Shown piece after piece: positions 7,061-16,233 of a DNA stretch of 64,000 nt. Source of the stretch: Paraflavitalea soli (GTDB lineage Bacteria > Bacteroidota > Bacteroidia > Chitinophagales > Chitinophagaceae); NCBI RefSeq assembly GCF_003555545.1, contig NZ_CP032157.1, positions 6,638,546 through 6,702,545 of the forward strand. Reading direction: 5' to 3'. Numbering within the stretch: the first letter of the stretch is position 1; every line of letters starts with the position of its first letter. The translations under genes were made by a program, and so were the position numbers. Below the pieces are notes generated by a model, which was given only the letters and a program-made list of their open reading frames with translations, searched no databases and was not told where the DNA came from.

Positions 7061-9205
7061 CTAGAAGCCTCTGCGGCCGGAGTCGGTACTGCTGCTGGTG
7101 AATGCTGCCGGCATGGGTTTGCCCAGCAGGTATTGGTACCAGAAGGCATAAGCCTCATTGCGGTTGTGTTGTCCTTTTTTCATGTTGTTGCCGCCAATGC
7201 CATGTCTTTCGCCGGGGTACACCATCATTTCAAAATGTTTGCCGAGATTCTGCAATTTGTCGATGAGGGTAAGGCTGTTTTGCATGTGCACATTGTCGTC
7301 GGAAGTGCCGTGCACAATGCGGAGCAAGCCTTTGTACTTTTCAGCATAGGCGATCACGGCAGTGTTTTTATAACCTTCGGGATTTTCCTGTGGGGTATCC
7401 ATAAAACGCTCGGTATAGTGGGTGTCATAAAACTGCCAGTCTGTAACAGCTGCATTGGCAACACCATGGGTAAATACATCTGCACCATAGGTGAGGGCCA
7501 TACAGGTCATGTAACCGCCAAAACTACCACCGGTCATGGCTACTTTGGTTGTATCCACCCAGGCTTGCTTGCGCAACCATTTGCCGCAGGACATATAATC
7601 TTCTATTTCCCATTTGCCGAGTTGACGGTGGATATAGTTTAATCCTACTTTACCAAAATGGCCGCTGCTGCGGTTATCGAAAGCAACCTGTATGATGCCT
7701 TCCTGTGCCCACCATTGTGTAGCGCCGCCAGCGGGCCTCCAACGGTCGTATACGGTGCCGGCATTGGGTCCACCATAAATGCTGATGAGTACAGGATATT
7801 TTTTATTGGGATCGAAATTGAGGGGATAGGTAATGGTAACAGGCAGGTCAAATACGCCATCACCCGATTTTACCCTTACCAATTCTGTTTTGGGTAATGC
7901 ATAAGTATCAAAGTCGCTGCCTTTGCTATCGCCCAACACCCGGATGAGCTTTCCCCTGGCATCGGCCAGCGCCATAGTAGTGGGTGTAGAGAGATTGGAA
8001 TAGGTGGTGATAAAGTACTTTCCGTTGGGAGAAAGGTTTATCTGGTCGTGGGAAAAATCGCCAAAGCTCAGGCGGGTAAGGCCTTTGCCATCCAGTCCTA
8101 CTTTATAGAAATCGAAGCGGGCAGAGTTTTCCTTGCGTGCTCTGAAATAGATCAGTTTGGCTTTTTCGTCTATTTTGGTAATAGCAGTGCCCCAGAGGGT
8201 GCCGGTAGTAACCTGGTTGATCAGCTTGCCGGTAGCATCGTGGTAGTAGAGGTTTTCCCAGCCGTCTTTATCGCTTTTCAGGATAAAGCCTTTGCCGGCA
8301 GAAAGAAATTCTATACGGCTGCCTTCGTCGAGATCGATCCATGTTTTTTGCTCCTCGGCATACACTTCTTTTTTGGCTCCACTGGCAAAATCAATATTGT
8401 AGATGGTGAGGTGGTCTTGTCCACGATTCATCCATTGAACCCAAAACTGGCCTTCGGGTGTCCAGAAAGGAGCGCCGAAATACTGATCGTCTTTGGGGTT
8501 GAAATCAGCCCATACGGTAGTGCCGTTCTCAATGGTGGCGATCCCTATTTTTACTTCGGGATTCTTTTCACCGGCTTTGGGATAGCGCTCATTTTCCAGG
8601 TAGCCATTCTGACCATCGAGTACATAAATAGGGAATACGGGGACCTGGGCGTCATCAAAGCGCATATAGCTAATGCGTTTGCTGTCGGGGCTCCACCAAA
8701 ATGCCTTGTAGCGGCTGGCGCGGCCCAGTATTTCTTCATAATACACCCAGGAGGCGTAGCCATTCAGGATGGTCTCTGAGCCGTCTTTGGTGATCTGGGT
8801 AACATTTTTGGTGGCCAGGTCCATCGCATACAGATTGTTGTCCTTCCTGGTATAGGCTACCCATTTTCCATCGGGAGAAGTGGTAATGTTGCGGGCATCT
8901 GATATGCCAATAGCGGGAACGGCCTGCTGGCGGGGTTCTGCGGGAACAGGGCCTGTATAAGGCTTTGATTTGCCTGTTTTCACTTCTACGGCCACAAAGG
9001 CGGTTTTGCCCTCTGCGTCTTTTTGAAGCTCAATATAGTGCTCATCATCTACCCATCCGCGGATCACCGGAAGCGGCTTACTGATATTGGGAGCCGCATT
9101 TTTAAATAGCTGGTCGTAACTGAAATCCTTTTTCTGTGCCGTTGATGAAAATGAAGCAGCCAGTAACAGGGTACAGGCTGTGCCCAATAGAATTAACTTT
9201 CTCAT
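7061..9205 (-). CDS. Dipeptidyl peptidase IV family secreted serine peptidase (S9B)
   Basis: Exported prolyl dipeptidyl peptidase that removes N-terminal dipeptides, usually X-Pro. The N terminus is a signal peptide (charged MRK, a Leu/Ala core, cleavage near AQKK). A beta-propeller domain (about 40-450) is followed by an alpha/beta-hydrolase domain. The catalytic triad is visible: S561 in GGSFGGYMT, D636 in HGTSDDNVH and H668 in GERHG. At 714 residues it matches bacterial DPP IV. It stands alone with its own terminator. The likely location is the periplasm or outer membrane, where it would help use peptides. Confidence 0.96.
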   Translation of the reverse strand: MRKLILLGTACTLLLAASFSSTAQKKDFSYDQLFKNAAPNISKPLPVIRGWVDDEHYIELQKDAEGKTAFVAVEVKTGKSKPYTGPVPAEPRQQAVPAIGISDARNITTSPDGKWVAYTRKDNNLYAMDLATKNVTQITKDGSETILNGYASWVYYEEILGRASRYKAFWWSPDSKRISYMRFDDAQVPVFPIYVLDGQNGYLENERYPKAGEKNPEVKIGIATIENGTTVWADFNPKDDQYFGAPFWTPEGQFWVQWMNRGQDHLTIYNIDFASGAKKEVYAEEQKTWIDLDEGSRIEFLSAGKGFILKSDKDGWENLYYHDATGKLINQVTTGTLWGTAITKIDEKAKLIYFRARKENSARFDFYKVGLDGKGLTRLSFGDFSHDQINLSPNGKYFITTYSNLSTPTTMALADARGKLIRVLGDSKGSDFDTYALPKTELVRVKSGDGVFDLPVTITYPLNFDPNKKYPVLISIYGGPNAGTVYDRWRPAGGATQWWAQEGIIQVAFDNRSSGHFGKVGLNYIHRQLGKWEIEDYMSCGKWLRKQAWVDTTKVAMTGGSFGGYMTCMALTYGADVFTHGVANAAVTDWQFYDTHYTERFMDTPQENPEGYKNTAVIAYAEKYKGLLRIVHGTSDDNVHMQNSLTLIDKLQNLGKHFEMMVYPGERHGIGGNNMKKGQHNRNEAYAFWYQYLLGKPMPAAFTSSSTDSGRRGF

Positions 9206-9569
9206 GTAATGAAATATTGAAGGGGTGAATGTACGAAAATGGGGGAATTGGGGAGAGGCGGGGTATCGGTTTTTGATAAGTGGTTGGACAGGTGTGCAGT
9301 CTCGGTTTTAACCCCACGACCCACCCACGTGATATTCAGTTCCCTAAAGAAATCTTTTGCCCGTAAGTGGGCCAGGAGAGTTTTTAGCGAATACCCGATT
9401 CAGGCATCTTCCCACCGCCTTGCAGAAGAAGGAATGATCGAATTTCCGAAGCCTCTTACAGCAATGGCGGGATAGCGGAAGTCGCCCACAAGAAGCACGG
9501 TAACTTCACCTTGTCGCAGAAAGTAAGAGGGGTCAACCTGCAACAGCTACCGAAAAAGTGAGCGGTTGC
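9206..9569. other. Gene-free 364-base gap with possible coding remnant
   Basis: No complete gene is visible. From 9388 to 9561 the plus strand is open for 57 codons and ends in a peptide with a natural-looking composition (GIAEVAHKKHGNFTLSQKV). A second open stretch in another frame just upstream (about 9340-9475) could be the earlier part of the same decayed gene. I do not recognise the family. No terminator for the exporter gene was found here. Confidence 0.3.
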
Positions 9570-11414
9570 TTACTTCACTTCCTGCATTTCTACCAACTTC
9601 CTGTACAGGCCATCCTGGTTGAGGAGCTCATCGTGGGTGCCGCGTTGAACGATCCTGCCTTTTTGCAGTACAATGATCTCATCGGCATGGCGAATGGTGC
9701 TCAGGCGGTGGGCGATGACAATGCTGGTACGGTTGGCCATCATTTTATTAATGGCATCCTGTACGAGGCGTTCACTTTCTGTATCGAGTGAGGAGGTGGC
9801 TTCATCAAGAATTAAGATGGGTGGATTTTTCAGTACCGCCCGGGCGATGGTCACGCGCTGGCGTTCACCACCACTCAGTTTGTTGCCACGGTCGCCGATA
9901 TTGGTCTGGTAATTTTCATCCTTGCGCATGATGAAATCATGTGCATTGGCAATGCGTGCAGCCTGCTCAATTTCATCGATGGTCGCTACGGGATTGCCCA
10001 ATGAAATATTATTGGCGATGGTATCATTGAAGAGGATGGGCTCCTGGGTTACGATACCCATCTGATCGCGCAGGGATAATAGGGAATATTCTTTGATGTT
10101 TACACCATCGATCAGCAGCTCACCGCTGGTCACATCATGAAAGCGGGGAACCAGGTCAACCAGGGTAGATTTACCTGCTCCTGAAGAACCTACGAGGGCA
10201 ATGGTCTTGCCCTTTTCAATGGTGAGGTTGATATTGTCGAGGATGGTAACGTCTTCGTATTTGAAGGTTACGTTGCGGAACTCAATGTTTTTTTGGAAGC
10301 TGGCCAATTGGCGGGGTGCGTCCGGCTCTTCCACTACAATGGGCGCCTGCAGCACTTCTTCTATACGTTTAATAGCCGCACTACCCCGCTGTGCATTGTA
10401 AAAGGCGGTAGATAATGACTTGGCAGGGTTGATGATCTGCGTAAAGAACAGGATATAGGTAATAAAGCCTTCAGGTTCCAGGCCAAGTGAAGACGTGCCG
10501 CCATGGGCCTGATCTCCTAATACCATTCTGCCGCCTATCCACAGGATACAACAAAGCACCGCTACGCCCAGAAATTCCGACATGGGCGAAGCCAGGTCTC
10601 TACGGAAGTTCATTTTATTGCGCAGGTGATTGAGCTCATTGTTGGTGCCCAGGAATTTACCCTGTAAAATCTTCTCTGCATTGAAGGCTTTGATCACGCG
10701 CAGGCCGGTAAGGGTTTCATCGAGGATGGACATCAGTAAACCCATCTTTTCGGCGGACTCGCCGGATTGCTTTTTTAAGGAGCGGCTGAGCCTTCCTATC
10801 ACAAACCCGGTTATGGGTAGCAATACAAAAAGGAACAGGGATAAGAGGGGGCTCAGGAATACGAGGGCAAACAGGATGATCAGGATAGTCAGCGGTTCGC
10901 GGATCAATCCTTCCAGGGTGCTCATTACACTCCATTCCACCTCGTTGGCATCATTGCTCATGCGGCTGATAATATCCCCTTTTCGCTGCTCGGTAAAGTA
11001 CCCGATGGGCAGCTGTAATATTTTAACGTATAGGTCGCTGCGTAGTTTGGTCATTACAAAGTTGCGCATGGGAGCCAATACCCGGAAGGATAAATAAGTA
11101 AAGAGGTTTTTAAAGAAGATAGCCACCAGCACCAGCAGGCAAATAAAGGCCAGTGCGTACACCTTATTGTGCTCATTGATCAAGCGGGCCAATACCCATT
11201 GCAGGTTTTCCAGCACGCTGGAAGCCGAAAACTTAATACCCTCCGGCTTTGGGATCTTTGCCACGTTTTTGTCGAACAGTAACTTCAGAAAAGGCCCCAG
11301 CATGGTGAGGGAAACCAGGGAAAAAAGAATAGATAAGAGGTTAAATGTGAAGTATAAGGTGATATTCCCCTTCCTGTCCTTTAAATATCTTAAAATCGTT
11401 GAAAATCGCTTCAT
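9570..11414 (-). CDS. MsbA-like ABC transporter, fused permease and ATPase
   Basis: ABC exporter half-transporter of 614 residues, with a six-helix membrane domain (about 1-340) and a nucleotide-binding domain. The ATPase shows Walker A GSSGAGKST (K415), the signature LSGGERQR, Walker B ILILDEATSSLD and the switch histidine in VIAHRLST. It works as a homodimer in the inner membrane. MsbA homologues flip lipid A or other lipids, but multidrug exporters share the same architecture, so the substrate is open. It is a single gene, divergent from rbfA. Confidence 0.93.
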   Translation of the reverse strand: MKRFSTILRYLKDRKGNITLYFTFNLLSILFSLVSLTMLGPFLKLLFDKNVAKIPKPEGIKFSASSVLENLQWVLARLINEHNKVYALAFICLLVLVAIFFKNLFTYLSFRVLAPMRNFVMTKLRSDLYVKILQLPIGYFTEQRKGDIISRMSNDANEVEWSVMSTLEGLIREPLTILIILFALVFLSPLLSLFLFVLLPITGFVIGRLSRSLKKQSGESAEKMGLLMSILDETLTGLRVIKAFNAEKILQGKFLGTNNELNHLRNKMNFRRDLASPMSEFLGVAVLCCILWIGGRMVLGDQAHGGTSSLGLEPEGFITYILFFTQIINPAKSLSTAFYNAQRGSAAIKRIEEVLQAPIVVEEPDAPRQLASFQKNIEFRNVTFKYEDVTILDNINLTIEKGKTIALVGSSGAGKSTLVDLVPRFHDVTSGELLIDGVNIKEYSLLSLRDQMGIVTQEPILFNDTIANNISLGNPVATIDEIEQAARIANAHDFIMRKDENYQTNIGDRGNKLSGGERQRVTIARAVLKNPPILILDEATSSLDTESERLVQDAINKMMANRTSIVIAHRLSTIRHADEIIVLQKGRIVQRGTHDELLNQDGLYRKLVEMQEVK

Positions 11415-11526
11415 GAAATGTTAAAATGAATCAAATAATACCAGTCCTTGACTGCCTTCCACCCCTAATCTATCGGTTATTGGTGCCAATCTGTACCGGG
11501 AATGGCGATAAACAGCGCAAAGTAAC

Positions 11527-11534
11527 TAATTTTA
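11527..11534 (+). promoter_or_regulatory. Possible -7 promoter box for rbfA
   Basis: TAatTTTA matches seven of eight positions of the Bacteroidota -7 consensus TAnnTTTG, 22 bases before the rbfA ATG. No good -33 TTTG is seen. Confidence 0.4.
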
Positions 11535-11556
11535 CCACGATTAAATCGTTAATGAT

Positions 11557-11937
11557 ATGCAAGAAGGGAAGCGCCAAAAACAAATAGCCGGGCTGTTGAA
11601 TGAAGAACTGAATGCCATTTTTCAGCGTCTTGGCCTCACCATGATCAATGGGGGAATGGTATCGATCGTAACGGTAAAGGTGACACCCGATCTGCTGGAA
11701 GCACGTATTTACCTCAGTTTATTCCAGGTAGGTGATCCGCAGGCGGCACTGAAGAAGATCGAAGACAGGGCCTGGGAGATCAAGAAAGAGCTGACGGCGC
11801 GTGTAGCCAAACAGCTTCGCCGCATGCCCGAACTGCGTTTTTATATTGATGATACGCTGGACCATGTGTTCAAGATGGAAGATGTGTTCAAAAAGATCAA
11901 TGAAGAGAAGAAGGGGCAGGAAGGAGGTGGTGAGTAG
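11557..11937 (+). CDS. rbfA: Ribosome-binding factor A
   Basis: Small cytoplasmic factor for maturation of the 30S subunit and of the 16S rRNA 5' end. At 126 residues it fits the family. The KH-like core includes VTVKVTPDLLEARIYLS and the later RMPELRFYIDD segment, which is diagnostic for RbfA. The last codons (GGGE, stop) lie inside a heptad repeat array that continues into the next intergenic space, so the C-terminal tail appears to be made from repeat sequence. Confidence 0.95.
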   Translation: MQEGKRQKQIAGLLNEELNAIFQRLGLTMINGGMVSIVTVKVTPDLLEARIYLSLFQVGDPQAALKKIEDRAWEIKKELTARVAKQLRRMPELRFYIDDTLDHVFKMEDVFKKINEEKKGQEGGGE

Positions 11938-11999
11938 TGAGTGGTCAGTTGTGCGTGCGTTTGCTTCGATTACATCCTAAATCCTACATTCGAAATGAA
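11927..11999. repeat. Two heptad-period arrays spanning the rbfA stop and the permease start
   Basis: Positions 11927-11961 read as five 7-mers (GTGGTGA, GTAGTGA, GTGGTCA, GTTGTGC, GTGCGTT), and the rbfA stop codon falls within the second unit. Positions 11972-11999 read as four 7-mers (ACATCCT, AAATCCT, ACATTCG, AAATGAA), and the last contains the ATG of the permease at 11995. Confidence 0.75.
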
Positions 12000-13221
12000 C
12001 TTCCTTTTCGCCTGGCGTTATTTCAAAGCAAAGAAGTCGACCAATGCCATCAATGTCATTGCCTGGATCAGCATGGTGGCTATTATGAGCATCACCTTTG
12101 CTTTTATTGTAGTGTTGAGTGTGTTCAACGGCTTTGAAGGCCTGGTGAAATCTTTGTATTCCTCTTTTTACCCCCATGTACTGATTACGCCCAAAGCGGG
12201 CAATAAGACCATCCTGGTTTCACCCGCACAGTTAAAGCAACTCGCCGCGGTAAAAGATGTGGTGCATTATTCGGGGGTGATAGAAGAAAAAACGCTGTTG
12301 CTCAATGGGGAGATCCAGGTGCCGGTAGCCTTAAAAGGGGTAGACGATGCCTATAAGCAAGTAACAGGCGTAGCGGATAATATCATACGCGGAGAATATG
12401 CTACGGGAACCTCCGAAAGGCCCATTATTGTACTGGGCAATGGGGTGGAAGGGGCGCTTGCCATCGAATCGGACAAGAACCTGTACCCGCTTACTGCCTA
12501 CATATTTAAAGGGGGCGCATCGACAAATGCAGCTGACCTGTATCAATCGGTAGCCGCCGAAAATATGATCACGGGGGGAACCTTTCTCATCCAGGCTGAT
12601 ATTGATAATAAATATGCCATTACGAATATCGATTTCATGCGGCGAATGCTGGCCCTGAAGGACGATGAATACAGCCGCATTGAGATTGCGCTGACAGATG
12701 AGAGCAAGGCTGCGACAGTAGGAAAAAGCATTCAAAAAATACTCGGCAATGACTATGTGGTGGAGACAAGATATGAACAGAACAAAAGCCTGTACAGTGT
12801 GATGACGCTTGAAAAATGGGCTATTTACGGCATTCTCACCTTAATGCTTATTGTAGCTGCCTTTACCATGATCGGCGGATTGACGATGCTGGTACTTGAA
12901 AAGCAAAAAGATATACAGGTATTAAAAGCCATGGGCGCCAACAACGGCCTCATACAAAAGATATTCCTGAGCGAAGGATTGTTGCTGGCCGGTATTGGCG
13001 CCATAAGTGGTATCATACTGGCGGTGATCTTTTGCTGGGCGCAGGTACGATTCGAATTGATACCGTTGGAAGGCGGTACTTTCCTGATCAATTATTACCC
13101 GGTAAAACTGGTAGCAGGTGATTTCCTGCTCATTCTAGCCACTGTATCGGTGGTTGCTTTTACGGCTTCCTGGTTTCCCTCCCGCAAGGCCGCGCTGCAG
13201 CCTATTCAACTGAAAAGCTAA
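11995..13221 (+). CDS. FtsX/LolC-LolE-type ABC transporter permease
   Basis: Inner-membrane permease of the MacB/FtsX/LolCDE superfamily, which releases lipoproteins or drives other envelope processes with a separate ATPase. A first membrane helix (about residues 20-45, ISMVAIMSITFAFIVV) is followed by a large periplasmic domain (45-280) and three C-terminal helices (about 285-310, 335-360 and 375-398). The ATG at 11995 is chosen because everything upstream is heptad repeat and the Met begins the conserved NFLFAWRYF segment. No ATPase gene is adjacent. LolE-like function is the best guess by architecture. Confidence 0.88.
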   Translation: MNFLFAWRYFKAKKSTNAINVIAWISMVAIMSITFAFIVVLSVFNGFEGLVKSLYSSFYPHVLITPKAGNKTILVSPAQLKQLAAVKDVVHYSGVIEEKTLLLNGEIQVPVALKGVDDAYKQVTGVADNIIRGEYATGTSERPIIVLGNGVEGALAIESDKNLYPLTAYIFKGGASTNAADLYQSVAAENMITGGTFLIQADIDNKYAITNIDFMRRMLALKDDEYSRIEIALTDESKAATVGKSIQKILGNDYVVETRYEQNKSLYSVMTLEKWAIYGILTLMLIVAAFTMIGGLTMLVLEKQKDIQVLKAMGANNGLIQKIFLSEGLLLAGIGAISGIILAVIFCWAQVRFELIPLEGGTFLINYYPVKLVAGDFLLILATVSVVAFTASWFPSRKAALQPIQLKS

Positions 13222-13237
13222 CATCAATCTTTATCAT

Positions 13238-13762
13238 ATGCAGCCCATTGAGATACGTTATGCCACACTCGATGACCTGGAAGCGATCCGTGCTTTGTAC
13301 CATGCAGTGACGCTGCAGGGGAGTGGGATTGCCCGGAGAACAGCCGAAGTGACGGATCAATATATCCGCTCTTTTATACGGAAAAGCCTGGATCAGGGCA
13401 TCATCCTGGTTGCGCAGCAATCGGTGAGCGGGGAACTGGTGGCGGAGGTGCATACTGCGCGTATGGAACCTGCTGTTTTCAGCCATGTACTGAGTGACCT
13501 GACAATTGTGGTGCATCCCGCTTTTCAACAGTATGGCATTGGCCGTAACATTTTCCAGGCCCTGTTAAAAGAAGTGGAGGACCATCATCCGGGTATCCTT
13601 CGGGTGGAATTGGTGGCCAAAGAAAGCAATGAAAGGGCGCTGAAGTTCTACGAGTTGCTTGGTTTTATAAAAGAAGGCAGGTTTGAGAAAAGGATTGCCA
13701 GCGATGGCGGCGGTTTTGAAGCAGATATTCCCATGGCCTGGTTCAATCCGAAATACAAGTAG
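13238..13762 (+). CDS. GNAT-family N-acetyltransferase
   Basis: Acetyl-CoA-dependent acyltransferase of 174 residues. The acetyl-CoA motif A is clear (LTIVVHPAFQQYGIGRNI, with the QxxGxG-like loop), followed by the NERALKFYELLGF segment of motif B. Substrate unknown. It starts 16 bases after the permease and may be co-transcribed with it, ending at a shared terminator. Confidence 0.9.
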   Translation: MQPIEIRYATLDDLEAIRALYHAVTLQGSGIARRTAEVTDQYIRSFIRKSLDQGIILVAQQSVSGELVAEVHTARMEPAVFSHVLSDLTIVVHPAFQQYGIGRNIFQALLKEVEDHHPGILRVELVAKESNERALKFYELLGFIKEGRFEKRIASDGGGFEADIPMAWFNPKYK

Positions 13763-13799
13763 AATACAGAAGGCTGAATAAAGCTTTCAGAGAAAAATA

Positions 13800-13839
13800 A
13801 AATCCGGAATAAGGGTGTTAAGCCCCAGATTCCGGATTT
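13800..13839. terminator. Terminator hairpin between convergent GNAT and transketolase genes
   Basis: AAATCCGGAAT and ATTCCGGATTT form a perfect 11-bp stem with an 18-base loop. T-rich sequence follows on the plus strand and A-rich sequence precedes it, so it can serve both strands. Confidence 0.75.
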
Positions 13840-13898
13840 ATTATTTGGACTCCTTACTAATTGTTGTTTTCAATTAGTTCTGGTGATATTTCTAACTG

Positions 13899-13926
13899 TA
13901 CTCACCACTGACTATTCACAACTCAC
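13899..13926. repeat. Heptad-period array abutting the transketolase stop codon
   Basis: Four 7-mers, on the minus strand GTGAGTT, GTGAATA, GTCAGTG, GTGAGTA. The array ends two bases before the TAA of the transketolase gene. Confidence 0.75.
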
Positions 13927-13927
13927 A

Positions 13928-14764
13928 TTAATAATCTCCCAGGGTTTCTGGTAACTGAGCTAATGCCTTGGCCAGTTGCTCATCATTGGGAGAGATACCA
14001 TGCCACTCGTGAGAGCCTTCCATGAAGTCAACACCCTTGCCCATAACAGTCACCATGAGGATAACGATGGGCTTGCCTTTGCCTACAAAGGATTTGGCTT
14101 TTTCGAGGGTTGCTGCTACTTCTTCCACATCGTTGCCTTTTTCCAGGCGGATGACTTCCCAGCCAAAAGCGTCAAACTTGGCGCCCAGGTCGAGCAGGTT
14201 CATTACTTTTTTGGTAGGTCCGTCAATTTGCTGACCATTCCAATCTACTGTGGAGATGAGGTTGTCTACTTTGTGGTGAGCAGCAAACATCATGGCTTCC
14301 CAGTTCTGGCCTTCATCCAGTTCACCATCACCGTGTAGGGAATACACAACTGTATTTTCGCCATTCAGTTTTTTAGTGAGGGCAGCGCCGATGGCTACGC
14401 TCATGCCCTGGCCCAGGGAGCCACTGGCAACGCGGATGCCGGGCAAGTGCTCATGGGTAGCAGGGTGGCCCTGTAGCCTTGAGTTGAGCTTGCGGAAAGT
14501 AGCCAGTTCTTTAATATCAAAATAGCCAGACCTGGCTAAAGTGGAATAAAAAACAGGGGAAATATGGCCATTGGACAAGAAGAAAACATCTTCATTCGTG
14601 GCGTCCATATTGAATTGTGGGTTGTGCTTCATTACTTTAAAGTAGAGGGCTGTAAAGTAATCTGTGCATCCCAGGGAACCGCCGGGGTGACCGCTGGCAG
14701 CGCCGTGTACCATCCTAACGATATCCCGTCTTATCTGCGTAGCAATGTCTTTTAATGGGGGCAT
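13928..14764 (-). CDS. Transketolase, N-terminal (TPP-binding) subunit
   Basis: The N-terminal half of a split transketolase (278 residues) in the non-oxidative pentose phosphate pathway. It carries SGHPGGSLGCTDYF, the substrate loop GHPATHE, and the thiamine diphosphate motif HGDGELDEGQNWEA...DWNGQQIDG. The pyrimidine-binding C-terminal half is not in the window, so the partner subunit must be elsewhere in the genome. In many split transketolases the two genes are adjacent, so the separation is mildly unusual. It has its own divergent promoter. Confidence 0.94.
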   Translation of the reverse strand: MPPLKDIATQIRRDIVRMVHGAASGHPGGSLGCTDYFTALYFKVMKHNPQFNMDATNEDVFFLSNGHISPVFYSTLARSGYFDIKELATFRKLNSRLQGHPATHEHLPGIRVASGSLGQGMSVAIGAALTKKLNGENTVVYSLHGDGELDEGQNWEAMMFAAHHKVDNLISTVDWNGQQIDGPTKKVMNLLDLGAKFDAFGWEVIRLEKGNDVEEVAATLEKAKSFVGKGKPIVILMVTVMGKGVDFMEGSHEWHGISPNDEQLAKALAQLPETLGDY

Positions 14765-14786
14765 AAGCTGTCTTTAAATGTGGAAG

Positions 14787-14794
14787 CAAAACTA
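14787..14794 (-). promoter_or_regulatory. -7 promoter box of the transketolase gene
   Basis: TAgtTTTG on the minus strand is a full match to TAnnTTTG, 22 bases before the ATG. The same octamer serves the divergent wecA-like gene. Confidence 0.65.
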
Positions 14795-14911
14795 CAGGAA
14801 TTTGTATTTGGCCCATTAATGGGACTAAATTTTTTATTGTTTTTGTGTCTCAAACTTTCTTATTTACAATAAAGTAGCTATAACATAAGTTGTTATTTGA
14901 GAAATAGGCCG

Positions 14912-14919
14912 TAGTTTTG
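14912..14919 (+). promoter_or_regulatory. -7 promoter box of the wecA-like gene
   Basis: TAgtTTTG is a full match to TAnnTTTG. A GTTG at 14889-14892 is spaced by 19 bases, as expected for the -33 element. Confidence 0.65.
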
Positions 14920-14993
14920 CTGCCGGCACCAAATTTGCCCCAACGGCCCTGATTAGCAGCACGTAGATAAATTTGGTCACCAAAACCAGGCTA

Positions 14994-16118
14994 ATGTTTG
15001 ATGTATTACTATCAATAGCTATTTCTTTTACGATCACATTTTTGGCTATTCCGGTAATTATTACCGTAGCGGAAAGAAAAAAACTTTTCGATTTGCCTAA
15101 CGAGCGGAAGATTCACCAGAATCCTATTCCTTCGCTTGGTGGTCTGGGTATTTTTGCAGGTTTCGTGATGGCATGCCTCATTGCTATCCAGTTTCATGCC
15201 TCCCCTGAATTTCAGTATTTCCTGGCGGCCTGTTTTGTGATCTTCTTCCTTGGGTTGAAAGATGACATACTGGTCATATCGCCTATTAAGAAATTCATAG
15301 GTCAGGTATTGGCGGCGTTTCTGATCATTTATAAAGGAAATATCCAGATCAGGAGCATGCATGGCTTTATGGGCATTCATGAATTGCCTGAGTCTTTCAG
15401 CCTGTTACTCACGTACTTTACCATCATTGTGATCATCAATTCTTTCAACCTTATTGATGGGATCGATGGGTTGGCTGGCAGCCTTGGCCTGATGGCTTCC
15501 ATTGTTTTTGGGTTTTATTTTCTGCAAGTCAATATGCCTGCCTACTCTATCCTGGCTTTTGCATTGGCTGGCAGCCTGGCGGCTTTCCTGATCTTTAACT
15601 TCCATCCGGCTAAGATATTCATGGGCGATACGGGGTCGCTGCTCATCGGACTTATTAACTCTATATTGGTGGTCAAATTCATCGAAGTAGCCAATGCAGT
15701 GAATGTTCCCTACCCCATTTTGGCTTCGCCGGCCATTGGTTTTGCCATCCTGATGATCCCCTTGCTGGATACATTACGGGTATTTTCTATCCGTATTGTG
15801 AACCGCCGGTCTCCTTTTAGCCCGGATCGCAACCACGTACACCACTTATTACTGGATAAAGGTCTTTCACACCGTAGCATCACCTTAATGCTGGTGACCA
15901 TCAACCTGCTGGCGATTGTGGTTTCCTATGCCCTGCGCAACTCCGGTTGCACCTGGATTATACTGGCCATTGTGCTGATCTTTTTCAGCGGCATCGCTGC
16001 GTTATACTATACGCGCCCCAGGCCCCGTTTGTTTGTAGCCCGTACGGTGGAGTCGGAAAACAAGAACTCCAGGATCGTACCACTTACTAAGGATACCATT
16101 TTAGAACAGAAGAACTGA
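14994..16118 (+). CDS. WecA/TagO-like undecaprenyl-phosphate GlcNAc-1-phosphate transferase
   Basis: Polytopic inner-membrane enzyme of the MraY/WecA/TagO family. It transfers a sugar-1-phosphate from a UDP-sugar to undecaprenyl phosphate as the first step of a surface polysaccharide. About eleven hydrophobic segments are visible. Family motifs are FLGLKDD, NSFNLIDGIDGLAG, FMGDTGSLLIG and the cytoplasmic DRNHVHHLLLDKG loop. I start at the ATG 14994 rather than the TTG at 14973. The sugar substrate is inferred from the family only. No polysaccharide genes are adjacent. Confidence 0.92.
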   Translation: MFDVLLSIAISFTITFLAIPVIITVAERKKLFDLPNERKIHQNPIPSLGGLGIFAGFVMACLIAIQFHASPEFQYFLAACFVIFFLGLKDDILVISPIKKFIGQVLAAFLIIYKGNIQIRSMHGFMGIHELPESFSLLLTYFTIIVIINSFNLIDGIDGLAGSLGLMASIVFGFYFLQVNMPAYSILAFALAGSLAAFLIFNFHPAKIFMGDTGSLLIGLINSILVVKFIEVANAVNVPYPILASPAIGFAILMIPLLDTLRVFSIRIVNRRSPFSPDRNHVHHLLLDKGLSHRSITLMLVTINLLAIVVSYALRNSGCTWIILAIVLIFFSGIAALYYTRPRPRLFVARTVESENKNSRIVPLTKDTILEQKN

Positions 16119-16233
16119 GTTGAGCGTCTTGAGCCGTAGTCGTGAGTCTTGAAGTGGCAACGGGTGGCTCATGTTGGATTGTTTATTCTATATTCTGAAT
16201 CCTGGATTCTAAATTCTGTATTCTTCCTACATT
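16115..16233. repeat. Heptad-period arrays between the wecA-like gene and frr
   Basis: The stretch 16115-16156 is a looser TGAG-rich array starting at the stop codon of the wecA-like gene. The stretch 16185-16233 is seven 7-mers, mostly ATTCTnn (ATTCTAT, ATTCTGA, ATCCTGG, ATTCTAA, ATTCTGT, ATTCTTC, CTACATT). The last unit supplies the start of the frr -7 box. Confidence 0.75.

Noticed and set aside
6616-7158. A long open frame on the minus strand across the end of the peptidase gene
   Set aside because: It covers the peptidase C terminus, the repeats and the terminator, its codons look random, and it ends inside the SDR gene. It is a shadow.
14973-14993. TTG start for the wecA-like gene
   Set aside because: The ATG at 14994 gives a normal N terminus, and the TTG region has no supporting feature.
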